A DNA stretch of 40,197 nt from Pseudarthrobacter sp. C4D7 (GTDB lineage: Bacteria; Actinomycetota; Actinomycetes; Actinomycetales; Micrococcaceae), in contig NZ_JABFMW010000033.1 in assembly GCF_013359725.1 (NCBI RefSeq), positions 1-40,197 of the forward strand, given 5' to 3'. The notes beneath the pieces were generated by a model. That model saw nothing but the letters and a program-made list of their open reading frames with translations. It was not told the origin of the DNA and ran no database searches. Positions within the stretch are counted from its first letter, which is position 1. Each line of letters starts with the position of its first letter. The position numbers and the translations under genes are program-made. Below are positions 32,541-40,197 of the stretch, in pieces.

Positions 32541-32676
32541 CCCCGGGCCCGGGCTGCCGGTCATAATCCTCTGAGAGCGGATTATCCGTGCATGCCAGGG
32601 GCTTGATCCCTAGGATGGGGAACGGTGGGCCCGGCCAAGGCGCCGGACCCGGACCGAATCGACGTTGAGGAGAGAC

Positions 32677-33105
32677 ATGGCTACAACACGCAACGCCCAC
32701 ACCGTATGGACCGGAAGCCTGACCGAGGGCTCGGGCAACACCACCCTGGACAGCTCCGGCCTGGGCACGTTTGATGTCACCTGGAAAGCCCGCACCGAAG
32801 CTGCCGGCGGAAAGACGAGCCCTGAAGAGCTGATCGCGGCCGCGCACTCGGCATGCTTCTCCATGGCGTTCAGCCACGAGCTCAGCCAGGCCGGCTTCAC
32901 TCCCGAGGAGGTCAACACGAAGTCAGAGGTCGGTTTCCAGCCGGGCACGGGCATCACTGGCAGCCACCTGACCCTCAATGCCCGCATCCCGGGCATCTCC
33001 GAGGAAGACTTCCAGCGCATTGCCGAAGCCGCCAAGAAGGGCTGCCCGGTTTCCCAGGCTTTGGCCGGCATCGAGATCACCCTCGACGCCACGCTGCAGT
33101 CCTAG
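32677..33105 (+). CDS. OsmC-family peroxiredoxin
   Basis: A 142-aa OsmC/Ohr-type thiol peroxidase that reduces organic hydroperoxides, cytosolic. The two reactive cysteines are Cys60 in AAHSACFSMAFSHEL and Cys123 in KKGCPVSQAL, matching the family's spacing. The N-terminal beta strands (HTVWTGSLTEGSGN) are OsmC-like rather than Ohr-like. ATG 32677 follows GAGGAGA; the two upstream in-frame starts are not supported. TAGGAT near 32612 may be a -10. The gene ends at a strong bidirectional terminator shared with the tricorn gene. Confidence 0.9.
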   Translation: MATTRNAHTVWTGSLTEGSGNTTLDSSGLGTFDVTWKARTEAAGGKTSPEELIAAAHSACFSMAFSHELSQAGFTPEEVNTKSEVGFQPGTGITGSHLTLNARIPGISEEDFQRIAEAAKKGCPVSQALAGIEITLDATLQS

Positions 33106-33127
33106 GTCCCGCAGCACCGCGTAAAGC

Positions 33128-33169
33128 AAAGGCCCTGCCCTTCCGGATTCCCGGAAAGGCAGGGCCTTT
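33128..33169. terminator. Bidirectional terminator between the OsmC and tricorn genes
   Basis: AAAGGCCCTGCC-C-TTCCGG pairs with CCGGAA-A-GGCAGGGCCTTT (18 pairs, one mismatch) around a four-base loop. It has T residues on both strands, directly between the converging stops at 33105 and 33185. Confidence 0.88.
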
Positions 33170-33184
33170 CTGCTGCTGTCTGGA

Positions 33185-36100
33185 CTAGCCGTCGTGCCGG
33201 CGGGCCGGCAGTGGAGCAGGAAGCAGCTTGCGGTAGCCGGTGCGGGCCGGAGGCCTGTCAGTGGGCAGCTCCTGGATCATTTCCTTCAGTGCACCGATTC
33301 CGTATTCCAGCTGGGGGTCGCGTCCGGCAGCGTAGGCATGCGGCGGGTAGGTGACCTCAATGTCCGGGTCAACGCCGTAGTTCTCCACGCTCCACCCCAC
33401 ACCGCCGCCGAACCAGTTGGCATACCGGGGCTGGGTGACGCCGGTGCCGTCCGCGAGCGTGAACCGGTTGTCGATGCCGACAACGCCGCCCCAGGTGCGT
33501 GTACCGATCACCGGGCCGATGCCGCGGAGCTTCGAAACCTGGGTGATGATGTCGCCGTCGGACCCGGCAAATTCATCGGCAAGGATGATTACGGGCCCCC
33601 TTGGCGCATGGTGCGGGTAGGTGCGCGGCTTCTCCCCGCGTGGCATGCTCCATCCGGTGACCTTGCGGCCGATAAGCTCTGCGACCAGCTGCGAGGTGTG
33701 TCCGCCGCGGTTGCGCCGCACATCGACGATCAGGCCATCGAACGCAGTTTCCGTGTCCAGGTCCCGGTGCAGTTGCGCCCAGCCGTTGGCCATCATGTCC
33801 GGAATGTGCAGGTAGCCGAAGGTCCCGTCCGATGCCTCGCGGACGGTCCGCCGGTTGCCCGCCACCCACTCCTGGTACCGCAGGCGCTCCTCGTCTTTGA
33901 CGGGCACGACGGCGACGCGGCGCTGGGTGCCTTCAGCACCACCGTGACCGGGCCCGTTGAGGAGTGTGAGCTCCACGGCGCGGCCGGCAGCGCCCACCAG
34001 CTGCATGGCAGGAGTGACGTTCTCCGACAGCGGGACGCCGTCGATGGCCAGCAGGACGTCACCGGCCTTGGCACCGACGCCCGGCCGGGTGAGCGGCGAG
34101 GTGGCCAGCGGGTCGGAGGACTCGCCGGCCAGGATGCGGGTGATTTCCCAGCCCCGGGGCGTGTGGGCGAGGTCGGCGCCCAACCTGCCCTGAGGGCGGC
34201 TGCCGCGTTCGGTGACCGAGGCCGGGCGTACGTACGCATGGGATGTGCCCAGTTCGCCGTGCAGTTCCCACAGCAGGTCCACCAGGTCGTCGTGGGACCC
34301 CAGCCGGTCCACCAGGGGGCGGTAGCGGGCATGGATTGACTCCCAGTCCTGGCCCGCCATGTCCTCGGTCCAGAAGAAGTCGCGCTGCAGGCGCCAAGCC
34401 TCGTCGAACGCCTGCCCCCAGACGCTCAGGGGATCCATCAGGACGCGGATCCGGCCCAGGTCCGCCTTGACCGCCTTGCCGGATTCCTCATCTGCCCTGG
34501 CATCCGACGGAACGACGGTTACCTGCTTGTCGGCAATTACCACCAGCTTGGAGCGGTCGCCCGAGAGTCGGTAGCTGTCCACGGCATCAACCAGGGTGCT
34601 CTGCTTGCGCCGCGCGATGTCATAGCGGACCAGGCTCGGACGGGCGTCCTTGTCCTCCTGGCTGGCCTTCCCGTCGCCGGTGACGCCCGCCAGGACGGAG
34701 TCGAGCCAGAGCAGTGCACCGTCAACGGCCTTCAAGGAGGTGTAGTTGCCCTGCGGCACGGGAACCCCGATCACGCGGTGGGCGAGGCCTTCGGCATCCA
34801 CAACGACCGCGGCCACGCCGCCGCCGCCCGCTGCGTCCGTGGACTTTTCGTCCGCGCCGGCTTCCTGCTCCGTGCCGGCAGGATCAACCGACGGGCCGAA
34901 GGGCGACGGCGTGTCAGCCGCAAGTGCCACCAGGTAGGGCTTGATGGGGCTGGGGAAGGAGAGGTCGAACGAGTGCCCGTCGTAGACGGGGTCGAAGCTG
35001 CGGTTGGACAGGAATGCAAGGAATTTCCCGTCCGGCGTGAAGGCCGGGGAGGCATCGCGGAAGCGGCCGTCAGTGACGTCGACGGGGTCGGCGTCGAGAC
35101 GCTCCACGGTGGCCAGACGCAGCCGGCTGCGCGAACCGAAAGAGGTCACGGGCTCCGACCAGGCCAGCCAGCGCGAATCAGCCGACCACGCAAGCTCGGA
35201 GATGCTGCCCTCTCCGATGCTGGCCACCTGGGTAAGGTCGCCGCTGCGGGTGTCAACGACGAAAACGTCGCCGAAGGACGTCCCCAGGGCCACCCAGGAG
35301 CCATCGGGGCTTGCCTCCAGCGAACTGGCACGGGACGGCGTCGGGACGGTGATGCCTGCCTCCGCCGTGGCTGCCTGGGCGTCAGTCACGGGTGCTTCGG
35401 CCTGCGGAGCCACATCCGCCTGCTGCCCGTCATCGGAGGGGACGTGTGCGGTGGCAGCCGCCGGTGCTGCGCCGGATGCGGGAACAGGTTGCGGAAGGGT
35501 GGCCGCCGCTGCGTCCTCCCCACTGGCTGCCGGTGCCTCCGCGGAAGCACTGGCGGCTGATGACGGCGCCTCAGCCTGCGCGTCCGGCTGTCCACCGGTC
35601 CGCCGGACGGGGGCGGCGATGTCCTTGATCTGCAGTGCCTCCACGCCCTCGTGGTCGGCGATGTAGGCGATGCGTCCGTCCTTGAGCGGGCGGGGCATCC
35701 GGCCCCGGACGCCAGGGGTTGCCTCGATGATCCGGGAGGGACCATCCTTGTGCCGCAGCCAGTGGATGGTGCCGTGGGACTCCACGGCGCTGGCGGCGCC
35801 CGCACCATCCGGGGCAACCGCGCCCAGGTGCTTGACGGCGTCGAGCATTGCGGGGCGCCTGGCCTGCGAGGCCGAGCCGAGCGTGATGTCCAGCTTGAGC
35901 GCATCCGAGCCGAGGTCGTGGAGAATCCAGAGTTCGCCGGCGGATTCGAAAATGACGCGCTTGCCGTCCGTGGCCGCGTGCCGGACGTAGAAGTCCTGGT
36001 GGTCGGTGTGCCTCCGCAGGTCCTTCCCGTTGGGGAGCACGGAATACAGGTTGCCGTAGCCCTCGTGGTCTGACAGGAACGCGATCCGGCCGTCCACCCA

Positions 36101-36697
36101 CAGCGGATCGGTCAGGTTGCCGTCGAGGTCCGGCAGGAGGCGTTCGAACTCTCCGTTGCCGTCGCGGTCGATCCAAAGTTTTCCGGCTGTTCCGCCGCGG
36201 TAGCGCTTCCACCACGCAGGTTCTCGCGAGAGCACGCTCGCCAGCACGACGGGACGCTCGTCGCCCACCTCGGGACCGAAGGCAACAGACTCCACCGGTC
36301 CGTAGGGGAGTTCCTGGGCCGAGCCGCCCTCAAGCGGAACGCTGTAGGCATGGGTGTGCCGGCTTTCGGCCTGGCGGAAAGCACTGGTCACCACCACGGA
36401 CCCGGCGGTGGTGAATCCCTTGACCTTTGTGGTGCTGTGGCCGAAATAGGTGAGCTGCCGGTACCCGCCTCCGTCCACCTGTGCCGAGACAACTTCCGGC
36501 GCCGTTCCCTGGATGGCGGTCCACACCAGGCGCTTGCCGTCCGGGGTGAAACGCGGGTTGCGGGCAGGGAGCTGGAGCGAGGAGACACGCCAGGCGCGGC
36601 CGCCGTCCAGGGGCGCGATCCACACGTCGTCCTCGGCCACGAAAGTGACCAGATCACCGTGTAAATGCGGGAAACGGAAGTAGCTGGAAGAGGTCAT
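33185..36697 (-). CDS. Tricorn-type serine protease
   Basis: A 1170-aa cytosolic peptidase that degrades oligopeptides, for example after proteasome or Clp action. The N-terminal six- and seven-blade beta-propellers span about 1-650 (WD-like repeats such as PRFTPDGKRLVW and ASPDGSWVALG). A C1 domain follows with the catalytic-region motif GTSHAYV, then a PDZ domain (PGVGAKAGDVLLAIDG) and the S41 core with the nucleophile Ser in DEFAGSDGD and GTRTWGGVVGI. ATG 36697 (MTSSSYFRFPHLHGD) is preceded by TATGAT-N6, a leaderless promoter; the frame above (to 37093) overlaps the divergent gene. It is about 100 residues longer than Streptomyces tricorn because of an Ala/Pro/Glu-rich insert at about 360-450. 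Confidence 0.92.
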   Translation of the reverse strand: MTSSSYFRFPHLHGDLVTFVAEDDVWIAPLDGGRAWRVSSLQLPARNPRFTPDGKRLVWTAIQGTAPEVVSAQVDGGGYRQLTYFGHSTTKVKGFTTAGSVVVTSAFRQAESRHTHAYSVPLEGGSAQELPYGPVESVAFGPEVGDERPVVLASVLSREPAWWKRYRGGTAGKLWIDRDGNGEFERLLPDLDGNLTDPLWVDGRIAFLSDHEGYGNLYSVLPNGKDLRRHTDHQDFYVRHAATDGKRVIFESAGELWILHDLGSDALKLDITLGSASQARRPAMLDAVKHLGAVAPDGAGAASAVESHGTIHWLRHKDGPSRIIEATPGVRGRMPRPLKDGRIAYIADHEGVEALQIKDIAAPVRRTGGQPDAQAEAPSSAASASAEAPAASGEDAAAATLPQPVPASGAAPAAATAHVPSDDGQQADVAPQAEAPVTDAQAATAEAGITVPTPSRASSLEASPDGSWVALGTSFGDVFVVDTRSGDLTQVASIGEGSISELAWSADSRWLAWSEPVTSFGSRSRLRLATVERLDADPVDVTDGRFRDASPAFTPDGKFLAFLSNRSFDPVYDGHSFDLSFPSPIKPYLVALAADTPSPFGPSVDPAGTEQEAGADEKSTDAAGGGGVAAVVVDAEGLAHRVIGVPVPQGNYTSLKAVDGALLWLDSVLAGVTGDGKASQEDKDARPSLVRYDIARRKQSTLVDAVDSYRLSGDRSKLVVIADKQVTVVPSDARADEESGKAVKADLGRIRVLMDPLSVWGQAFDEAWRLQRDFFWTEDMAGQDWESIHARYRPLVDRLGSHDDLVDLLWELHGELGTSHAYVRPASVTERGSRPQGRLGADLAHTPRGWEITRILAGESSDPLATSPLTRPGVGAKAGDVLLAIDGVPLSENVTPAMQLVGAAGRAVELTLLNGPGHGGAEGTQRRVAVVPVKDEERLRYQEWVAGNRRTVREASDGTFGYLHIPDMMANGWAQLHRDLDTETAFDGLIVDVRRNRGGHTSQLVAELIGRKVTGWSMPRGEKPRTYPHHAPRGPVIILADEFAGSDGDIITQVSKLRGIGPVIGTRTWGGVVGIDNRFTLADGTGVTQPRYANWFGGGVGWSVENYGVDPDIEVTYPPHAYAAGRDPQLEYGIGALKEMIQELPTDRPPARTGYRKLLPAPLPARRHDG

Positions 36698-36703
36698 CGT
36701 TCG

Positions 36704-36709
36704 ATCATA
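36704..36709 (-). promoter_or_regulatory. Leaderless -10 element TATGAT of the tricorn gene
   Basis: On the minus strand TATGAT, then CGAACG, then ATG 36697. This is the closest match to a consensus -10 among the leaderless candidates. Confidence 0.6.
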
Positions 36710-36770
36710 GCCATCCCCTCCCCTGCCCCGCGGGAGATACACAACCCGGGCTGGCGTGGTGAGATGGACC

Positions 36771-37673
36771 ATGCATATCGTCATGGCCGGCGCCTCAGGG
36801 CTCATCGGCACCTCCATGTCCGCGGCCTTTCGAAGTGCCGGCCACTCGGTGGTGACACTGGTCCGCCGGCCTCCTGCCACCGCAGCCGAAGTCCGCTGGG
36901 ACCCGGCAGCCGGGGACCTGGATCCCGGCGTCCTGGACGGCGCGGACGCCGTGGTCAACCTCTCCGGCGCCGGCATCGGCGACCGGCCGTGGACGCGGCG
37001 CCGCGTGGAGGAACTGTTCAGTTCCAGGCTGGCACCAACAAGGACCCTGGTGCAGGCAATGGCCCGGACCGATGCGCCACCGGCAACCTTCATCAGCCAG
37101 TCGGGTTCGGGCTATTACGGCGATGCCGGCAATACTGTGCTGCGCGAGGATGCGGCAGCCGGGTCCGGGACCCTGGCGCAGATTTGCGTCGAGTGGGAGC
37201 AGGCCGCACGGATGGCCCCGCCTGGGGTTCGGGTGGTGACGCCCCGGACAGGGGTGGTGTTCAGCCGTTCAGGCGGCGCGCTGGGCAAGCTGCTGCCGCT
37301 ACTGCGACTGGGGGTGGGTGGTCCCTTCGGAAACGGCCGCCAGTTCTGGCCCTGGGTGACCCTTCCCGATGTGTCAGCTGCTTTCCTGTTCCTCCTTGAC
37401 TCCCAGGTTTCCGGTCCGGTCAACGTGGCCGCCCCGGAGCAGGCGGACGTCAATACCATCGTGGCGGCGCTGGCCCACGCCCTGCACCGTCCCGCCATGC
37501 TCCGGGTCCCTGCCCCGGTGCTTCGCACCGTGCTGCCCGGCCTCGGCGAGGAGCTACTGCTGTACAGCCAGCGGATGGAGCCGGGGGTCCTTGCAGCGGC
37601 TGGTTTCACCTGGCAGCACGGGCACCTGGATGCTGCTGCCCGCTGGGTGGCCGGACAGGACGCCACCGCCTGA
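36771..37673 (+). CDS. TIGR01777-family epimerase-like protein (SDR39U1/YfcH type)
   Basis: A 300-aa extended short-chain dehydrogenase. The NAD(P) loop GASGLIG is at residues 7-13, NLSGAGIGDRPW near 65, and SQSGSGYYGD (the region of the active-site YxxxK replacement) near 105. A C-terminal DUF1731-like segment follows (LRVPAPVLRTVLPGLGEELL). The substrate is unknown. It corresponds in position to Rv2216, between the E2 and lipB genes of mycobacteria. ATG 36771 was chosen because it gives the family-like MHIVMAGASG; the weak hexamer TGAGAT lies five bases before it. It converges with the kinase gene. Confidence 0.9.
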   Translation: MHIVMAGASGLIGTSMSAAFRSAGHSVVTLVRRPPATAAEVRWDPAAGDLDPGVLDGADAVVNLSGAGIGDRPWTRRRVEELFSSRLAPTRTLVQAMARTDAPPATFISQSGSGYYGDAGNTVLREDAAAGSGTLAQICVEWEQAARMAPPGVRVVTPRTGVVFSRSGGALGKLLPLLRLGVGGPFGNGRQFWPWVTLPDVSAAFLFLLDSQVSGPVNVAAPEQADVNTIVAALAHALHRPAMLRVPAPVLRTVLPGLGEELLLYSQRMEPGVLAAAGFTWQHGHLDAAARWVAGQDATA

Positions 37674-37704
37674 CCTTTGTACGCGGGGATGCAGGTGTAG
37701 CTGG

Positions 37705-39336
37705 TCACGGGCCCTGGAGGATGTCGCTGAGTTTCCACCGGCCGTCGACGGATACCAGGACCAGCCGCAGCAGCTGCGGCTCTGTGGGTGCCCCGGCGGC
37801 AACCTCCGCCCCGTCGGCGCCCACCACCCGGTAGCCGGACGTAGCGGACACCGCGCGGACCACGGCGCGGGCATCGGTGCGCCCGTCTTCGGCAGCCAGC
37901 CCTGAGAGCGCAGTGGTAAAACCCTGGAGCCGCTGGCCCGGGGCCGCAACCTGGCCGGCGATGCGCTGGTCAGCCGCGGCCGCGGAGGAACCCGGGGCGT
38001 TCACCTCCGCCAACAGTTGGGTGTTCCCGGTGCTGAAGGCATGGTCGCGAAGCGCGGCCAGCCCCCGCACCGCTTCCACTGGATCAGCCGTTCCGGCCTG
38101 CCGGCGTGCAGCGTCCAAGGAGGCAGCACTTCCGCCACCTGCGGCCGGGAGCCCACCTGCAACCACCGTCGGCGCCGACGGTGGCGGCACCCCGCGGGAG
38201 GTACCGGCGAGCCCATCGCTCCCCCCTGCGTTGGCCTGTAGCCACCATGCCACGGCCGCCGCCGCGGCAATGAACGGCAGCACGGACCGCCGCAGCATCC
38301 CTGGAACATTCCAGCCACCCGGGCCGTCCGCATGTTTCCCGCCGGACGCGGCTGCGGCTGCCGGGGCCGGCCAGCGCGATGTCGCTGCACGGCGCCGCAA
38401 TCCCAGCAGCTTCCCCCGCAGTCCCAACAGCTTCCCCCGCACTCCATGGCCCGCAGGCGCGTCAGCCTCGCTGCGCCGCGTCAGCAACTCAGGCATAACA
38501 GCGGGATGGACTGCCTCGGAAAGATCCACGGGCTGTGGTTCTGCGCTGCGGTACACCGCCGTGGCCAGCGCCGACGCGTCGGGGCGCAGCCGCCGCTCGT
38601 CACTCAGGCCCGCTTCCAGTGCGGCCGCAAGGTCTTTGGGAACCCCGGGTACCAGGAGCGACAACGGCGGACGGTCGGCCGTGCGGCCCGGGGTGTCACC
38701 CGTCAGGCAGTACCACCCGAGGGCGGCGAGCGAATAGACGTCCCGCTCCGGTTGGAGTCCGGCGCGAACGGCGTCCACAGGGGCGGGATCAAGGAATCCA
38801 CCGGTTCCGACACTTCCAGCCCGGCCCGGGTCGCCGAGCATCCGGGCGATCCCGAGGTCGGACAACATCGGCTTTCCATGCCTGGTGAACAGGATATTCC
38901 CTGGCGAAACGTCCGAGTGCGTGAACCCTTTGCCGTGCAGGTAGGCCAGGGCCTGGGCGATCGGCGTGAGCACGGTGACCGTCTCGCCCACGCCGAGCCT
39001 GCCGCGGGCGGACACCAGCTGCGCCAACGAGCCGCCGGCAGCGTAGTCCATTGCCAGCGCCATGCCGCCTCCGGCGTCCTTTGCCTGCACTACGTGGTGG
39101 GCCCTGACGAGGTGCTGGTGGTCCAGCGTCGAGAGAATCCGGATCTCGCGCCGCACGTCCTCGGCGGTGACGGTGTTGGTACTGCGCCTCCGGCCCCCGG
39201 TGGTCCGGAAGCACTTCAACGCATAGTCACGGCCTGTTCGCTGTTCCGTGGCCAGCCACACGTCCGCGCTGCTGCCCCGCCCCAGCAGCCGGCCGACGTC
39301 GTAACCGGGAAACTCAGGTGCCTGTGCATCGTCCAT
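37705..39336 (-). CDS. Membrane-anchored Ser/Thr protein kinase
   Basis: A 543-aa single-pass kinase. The kinase domain (about 10-270) has the glycine loop LGRGSSADV, Lys41 in YALK, the catalytic loop HSDVSPGN (Asp142, Asn147) and the metal motif DLG at 160-162 instead of DFG. The Arg of the usual HRD is Ser, so it is a non-RD kinase probably not controlled by activation-loop phosphorylation. A basic juxtamembrane part with the duplicated GKLLGLR leads to one transmembrane helix (about 350-370, SVLPFIAAAAAVAWWLQ), then an extracellular Ala/Gly-rich domain of about 170 residues without a recognised sensor (no PASTA repeats). ATG 39336 is preceded by TAGACA-N6. Divergent from lipB. Confidence 0.88.
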   Translation of the reverse strand: MDDAQAPEFPGYDVGRLLGRGSSADVWLATEQRTGRDYALKCFRTTGGRRRSTNTVTAEDVRREIRILSTLDHQHLVRAHHVVQAKDAGGGMALAMDYAAGGSLAQLVSARGRLGVGETVTVLTPIAQALAYLHGKGFTHSDVSPGNILFTRHGKPMLSDLGIARMLGDPGRAGSVGTGGFLDPAPVDAVRAGLQPERDVYSLAALGWYCLTGDTPGRTADRPPLSLLVPGVPKDLAAALEAGLSDERRLRPDASALATAVYRSAEPQPVDLSEAVHPAVMPELLTRRSEADAPAGHGVRGKLLGLRGKLLGLRRRAATSRWPAPAAAAASGGKHADGPGGWNVPGMLRRSVLPFIAAAAAVAWWLQANAGGSDGLAGTSRGVPPPSAPTVVAGGLPAAGGGSAASLDAARRQAGTADPVEAVRGLAALRDHAFSTGNTQLLAEVNAPGSSAAAADQRIAGQVAAPGQRLQGFTTALSGLAAEDGRTDARAVVRAVSATSGYRVVGADGAEVAAGAPTEPQLLRLVLVSVDGRWKLSDILQGP

Positions 39337-39457
39337 GGTCCATGTCTAGCCCAGTTCCGGACGCGCCGCAGAAGTTATCCACAGCCCGGGGGCGCAGTCA
39401 CAAAGGGTGCCGCCGGTGAGCTTGGACACTAAACCGGGCCGGTACCGTTCCGGGGTC

Positions 39458-39463
39458 TAAGCT
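39458..39463 (+). promoter_or_regulatory. Leaderless -10 element TAAGCT of lipB
   Basis: TAAGCT is followed by seven bases (GGATGCC) and ATG 39471. There is no ribosome site. Confidence 0.5.
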
Positions 39464-39470
39464 GGATGCC

Positions 39471-40139
39471 ATGACTCTTGAGTTTTCACAGCTGGGTCTT
39501 GCCCCCGACTTCGTTGATTACATGGAAGCCTGGGATGCCCAGCGCGAACTCCATGACAAGGTTGTCGCCGGAAGTGCGCCCAGCACAGTCCTTCTTCTTG
39601 AGCACGCGGCTGTCTACACGGCAGGCAAGCTCACCGAGGACCACGAGCGGCCCTTTGACGGTACCCCGGTGGTCGCGGTGGACCGCGGCGGGAAACTGAC
39701 ATGGCACGGCCCCGGTCAACTGGTCGCCTACCCCATCCTGAAGCTGAAAAACCGTTCCGGAATCCGCGATTACGTGGAGCGCCTGGAAGAGATCATGATC
39801 ACCGTCATGGCGGACTACGGTATTAACGCCGAACGCATCAAGGGCCGGGCAGGCGTGTGGATCAAGGCCGATTCCAAGGGCCCCGACCGCAAGATTGCGG
39901 CCATCGGCATCCGTGTCCTTAACGGCGTCACCATGCATGGCGTCGCCATTAACTGCAGCAACGACCTTGCCCCCTACGGGCAGATCATCGCCTGCGGCAT
40001 CACGGACGCCGGAGTGACCACCATGTCCCTGGAAACAGGCAAGGACATCCGTCCCGCGGACATCGCGGAACGGTTCGTGGAAGAATTCCGCAAGCACGAA
40101 GAAGCATTGGTTTCGAGCCCTGAAGGAGCTCTACTGTGA
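39471..40139 (+). CDS. lipB: Octanoyltransferase
   Basis: Transfers octanoate from acyl-carrier protein to lipoyl domains, the first step of lipoate synthesis. The product is 222 aa. RGGKLTWHGPGQLVAYP (about 72-88) is the LipB signature, the catalytic Lys lies in KIAAIGIRV (about 140) and the acyl-accepting Cys in IACGITDAG (about 174). Expected substrates are the E2 lipoyl domains encoded at 30296-32038. The lipA start overlaps its stop by four bases (GTGA), giving coupling. It has its own leaderless promoter and diverges from the kinase gene. Confidence 0.95.
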   Translation: MTLEFSQLGLAPDFVDYMEAWDAQRELHDKVVAGSAPSTVLLLEHAAVYTAGKLTEDHERPFDGTPVVAVDRGGKLTWHGPGQLVAYPILKLKNRSGIRDYVERLEEIMITVMADYGINAERIKGRAGVWIKADSKGPDRKIAAIGIRVLNGVTMHGVAINCSNDLAPYGQIIACGITDAGVTTMSLETGKDIRPADIAERFVEEFRKHEEALVSSPEGALL

Positions 40140-40197
40140 CATTGGCACCTGAAGGCCGGAAGATGCTGCGGATCGAGCAGCGCAACGCAGCGGTCCC
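40136..40197 (+). CDS. lipA: Lipoyl synthase, N-terminal fragment cut by the window edge
   Basis: Begins at GTG 40136 with AAGGAG eight bases upstream and overlaps lipB by four bases. The visible part reads as VTLAPEGRKMLRIEQRNAAV, like actinobacterial LipA starts. The radical-SAM cysteines lie beyond the window. LipA inserts the two sulfurs into the octanoyl chain placed by LipB. Confidence 0.85.
   Translation, partial: MTLAPEGRKMLRIEQRNAAV

Noticed and set aside
1..40197. CRISPR arrays, tRNA genes, insertion sequences, phage genes
   Set aside because: Read for direct repeats, cloverleaf patterns, transposases and integrases; none was seen. The only tandem repeats are coding (E2 linker, kinase juxtamembrane segment).

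Overview
The window is about 40 kb of high-GC actinobacterial chromosome. Gene content, codon use and gene order point to the family Micrococcaceae (Arthrobacter / Pseudarthrobacter type). This is an inference: there is no rRNA in the window and no database search was possible. I see no tRNA, rRNA, insertion sequence, prophage, integron or CRISPR array. Coding density is high, and most of the window is ordinary core genome.

Layout. (1) 1-5.6 kb, minus strand: the edge of an unrecognised gene, then a translationally coupled block in which a Pat-like protein acetyltransferase is followed by DUF5998, a phosphodiesterase of the alkaline-phosphatase fold and thymidine kinase. (2) 5.7-8.2 kb: parC (topoisomerase IV subunit A). 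(3) 8.3-18.4 kb, an accessory-looking block between parC and parE: an ABC-2 exporter pair, a DinB-like protein, the cytochrome bd operon cydA-cydB-cydDC (CydD and CydC fused) and, divergent from cydA, a BlaI-family repressor with an M56 (BlaR1-like) membrane metallopeptidase. (4) 18.5-22.7 kb: parE, a small zinc-ribbon protein (DUF7455) and the principal sigma factor sigA. (5) 23-26.8 kb, minus strand: DUF4192, an MFS transporter and a PAC2-family protein. (6) 27-32 kb, plus strand: leucyl aminopeptidase, dihydrolipoyl dehydrogenase and a two-lipoyl-domain E2 acyltransferase. (7) 32-40 kb: a small membrane protein, an OsmC-like peroxidase, a tricorn-type protease, a TIGR01777 epimerase-like protein, a Ser/Thr kinase, lipB and the start of lipA.

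How the genes work together. lpd, E2, lipB and lipA supply and lipoylate the 2-oxoacid dehydrogenase complexes. The order aminopeptidase / E2 / TIGR01777 / lipB / lipA resembles the mycobacterial dlaT region as I remember it, so the E2 may serve pyruvate dehydrogenase despite the usual sucB label. ParC and ParE form topoisomerase IV. CydABDC forms and assembles the high-affinity bd oxidase. PAC2, PepA and tricorn all relate to protein or peptide turnover.

The most interesting signal is regulatory. Three copies of the dyad TTCTAC-N5-GTAGAA lie in the 262-bp space between cydA and blaI, two of them bracketing a possible cydA promoter, and a near copy lies upstream of a small membrane-protein gene at 32.2 kb. 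This suggests that a BlaI-M56 module, a type known from beta-lactam sensing, controls cytochrome bd here. A second signal is a repeated leaderless-promoter layout, TAnnnT-N6-ATG, at several genes.
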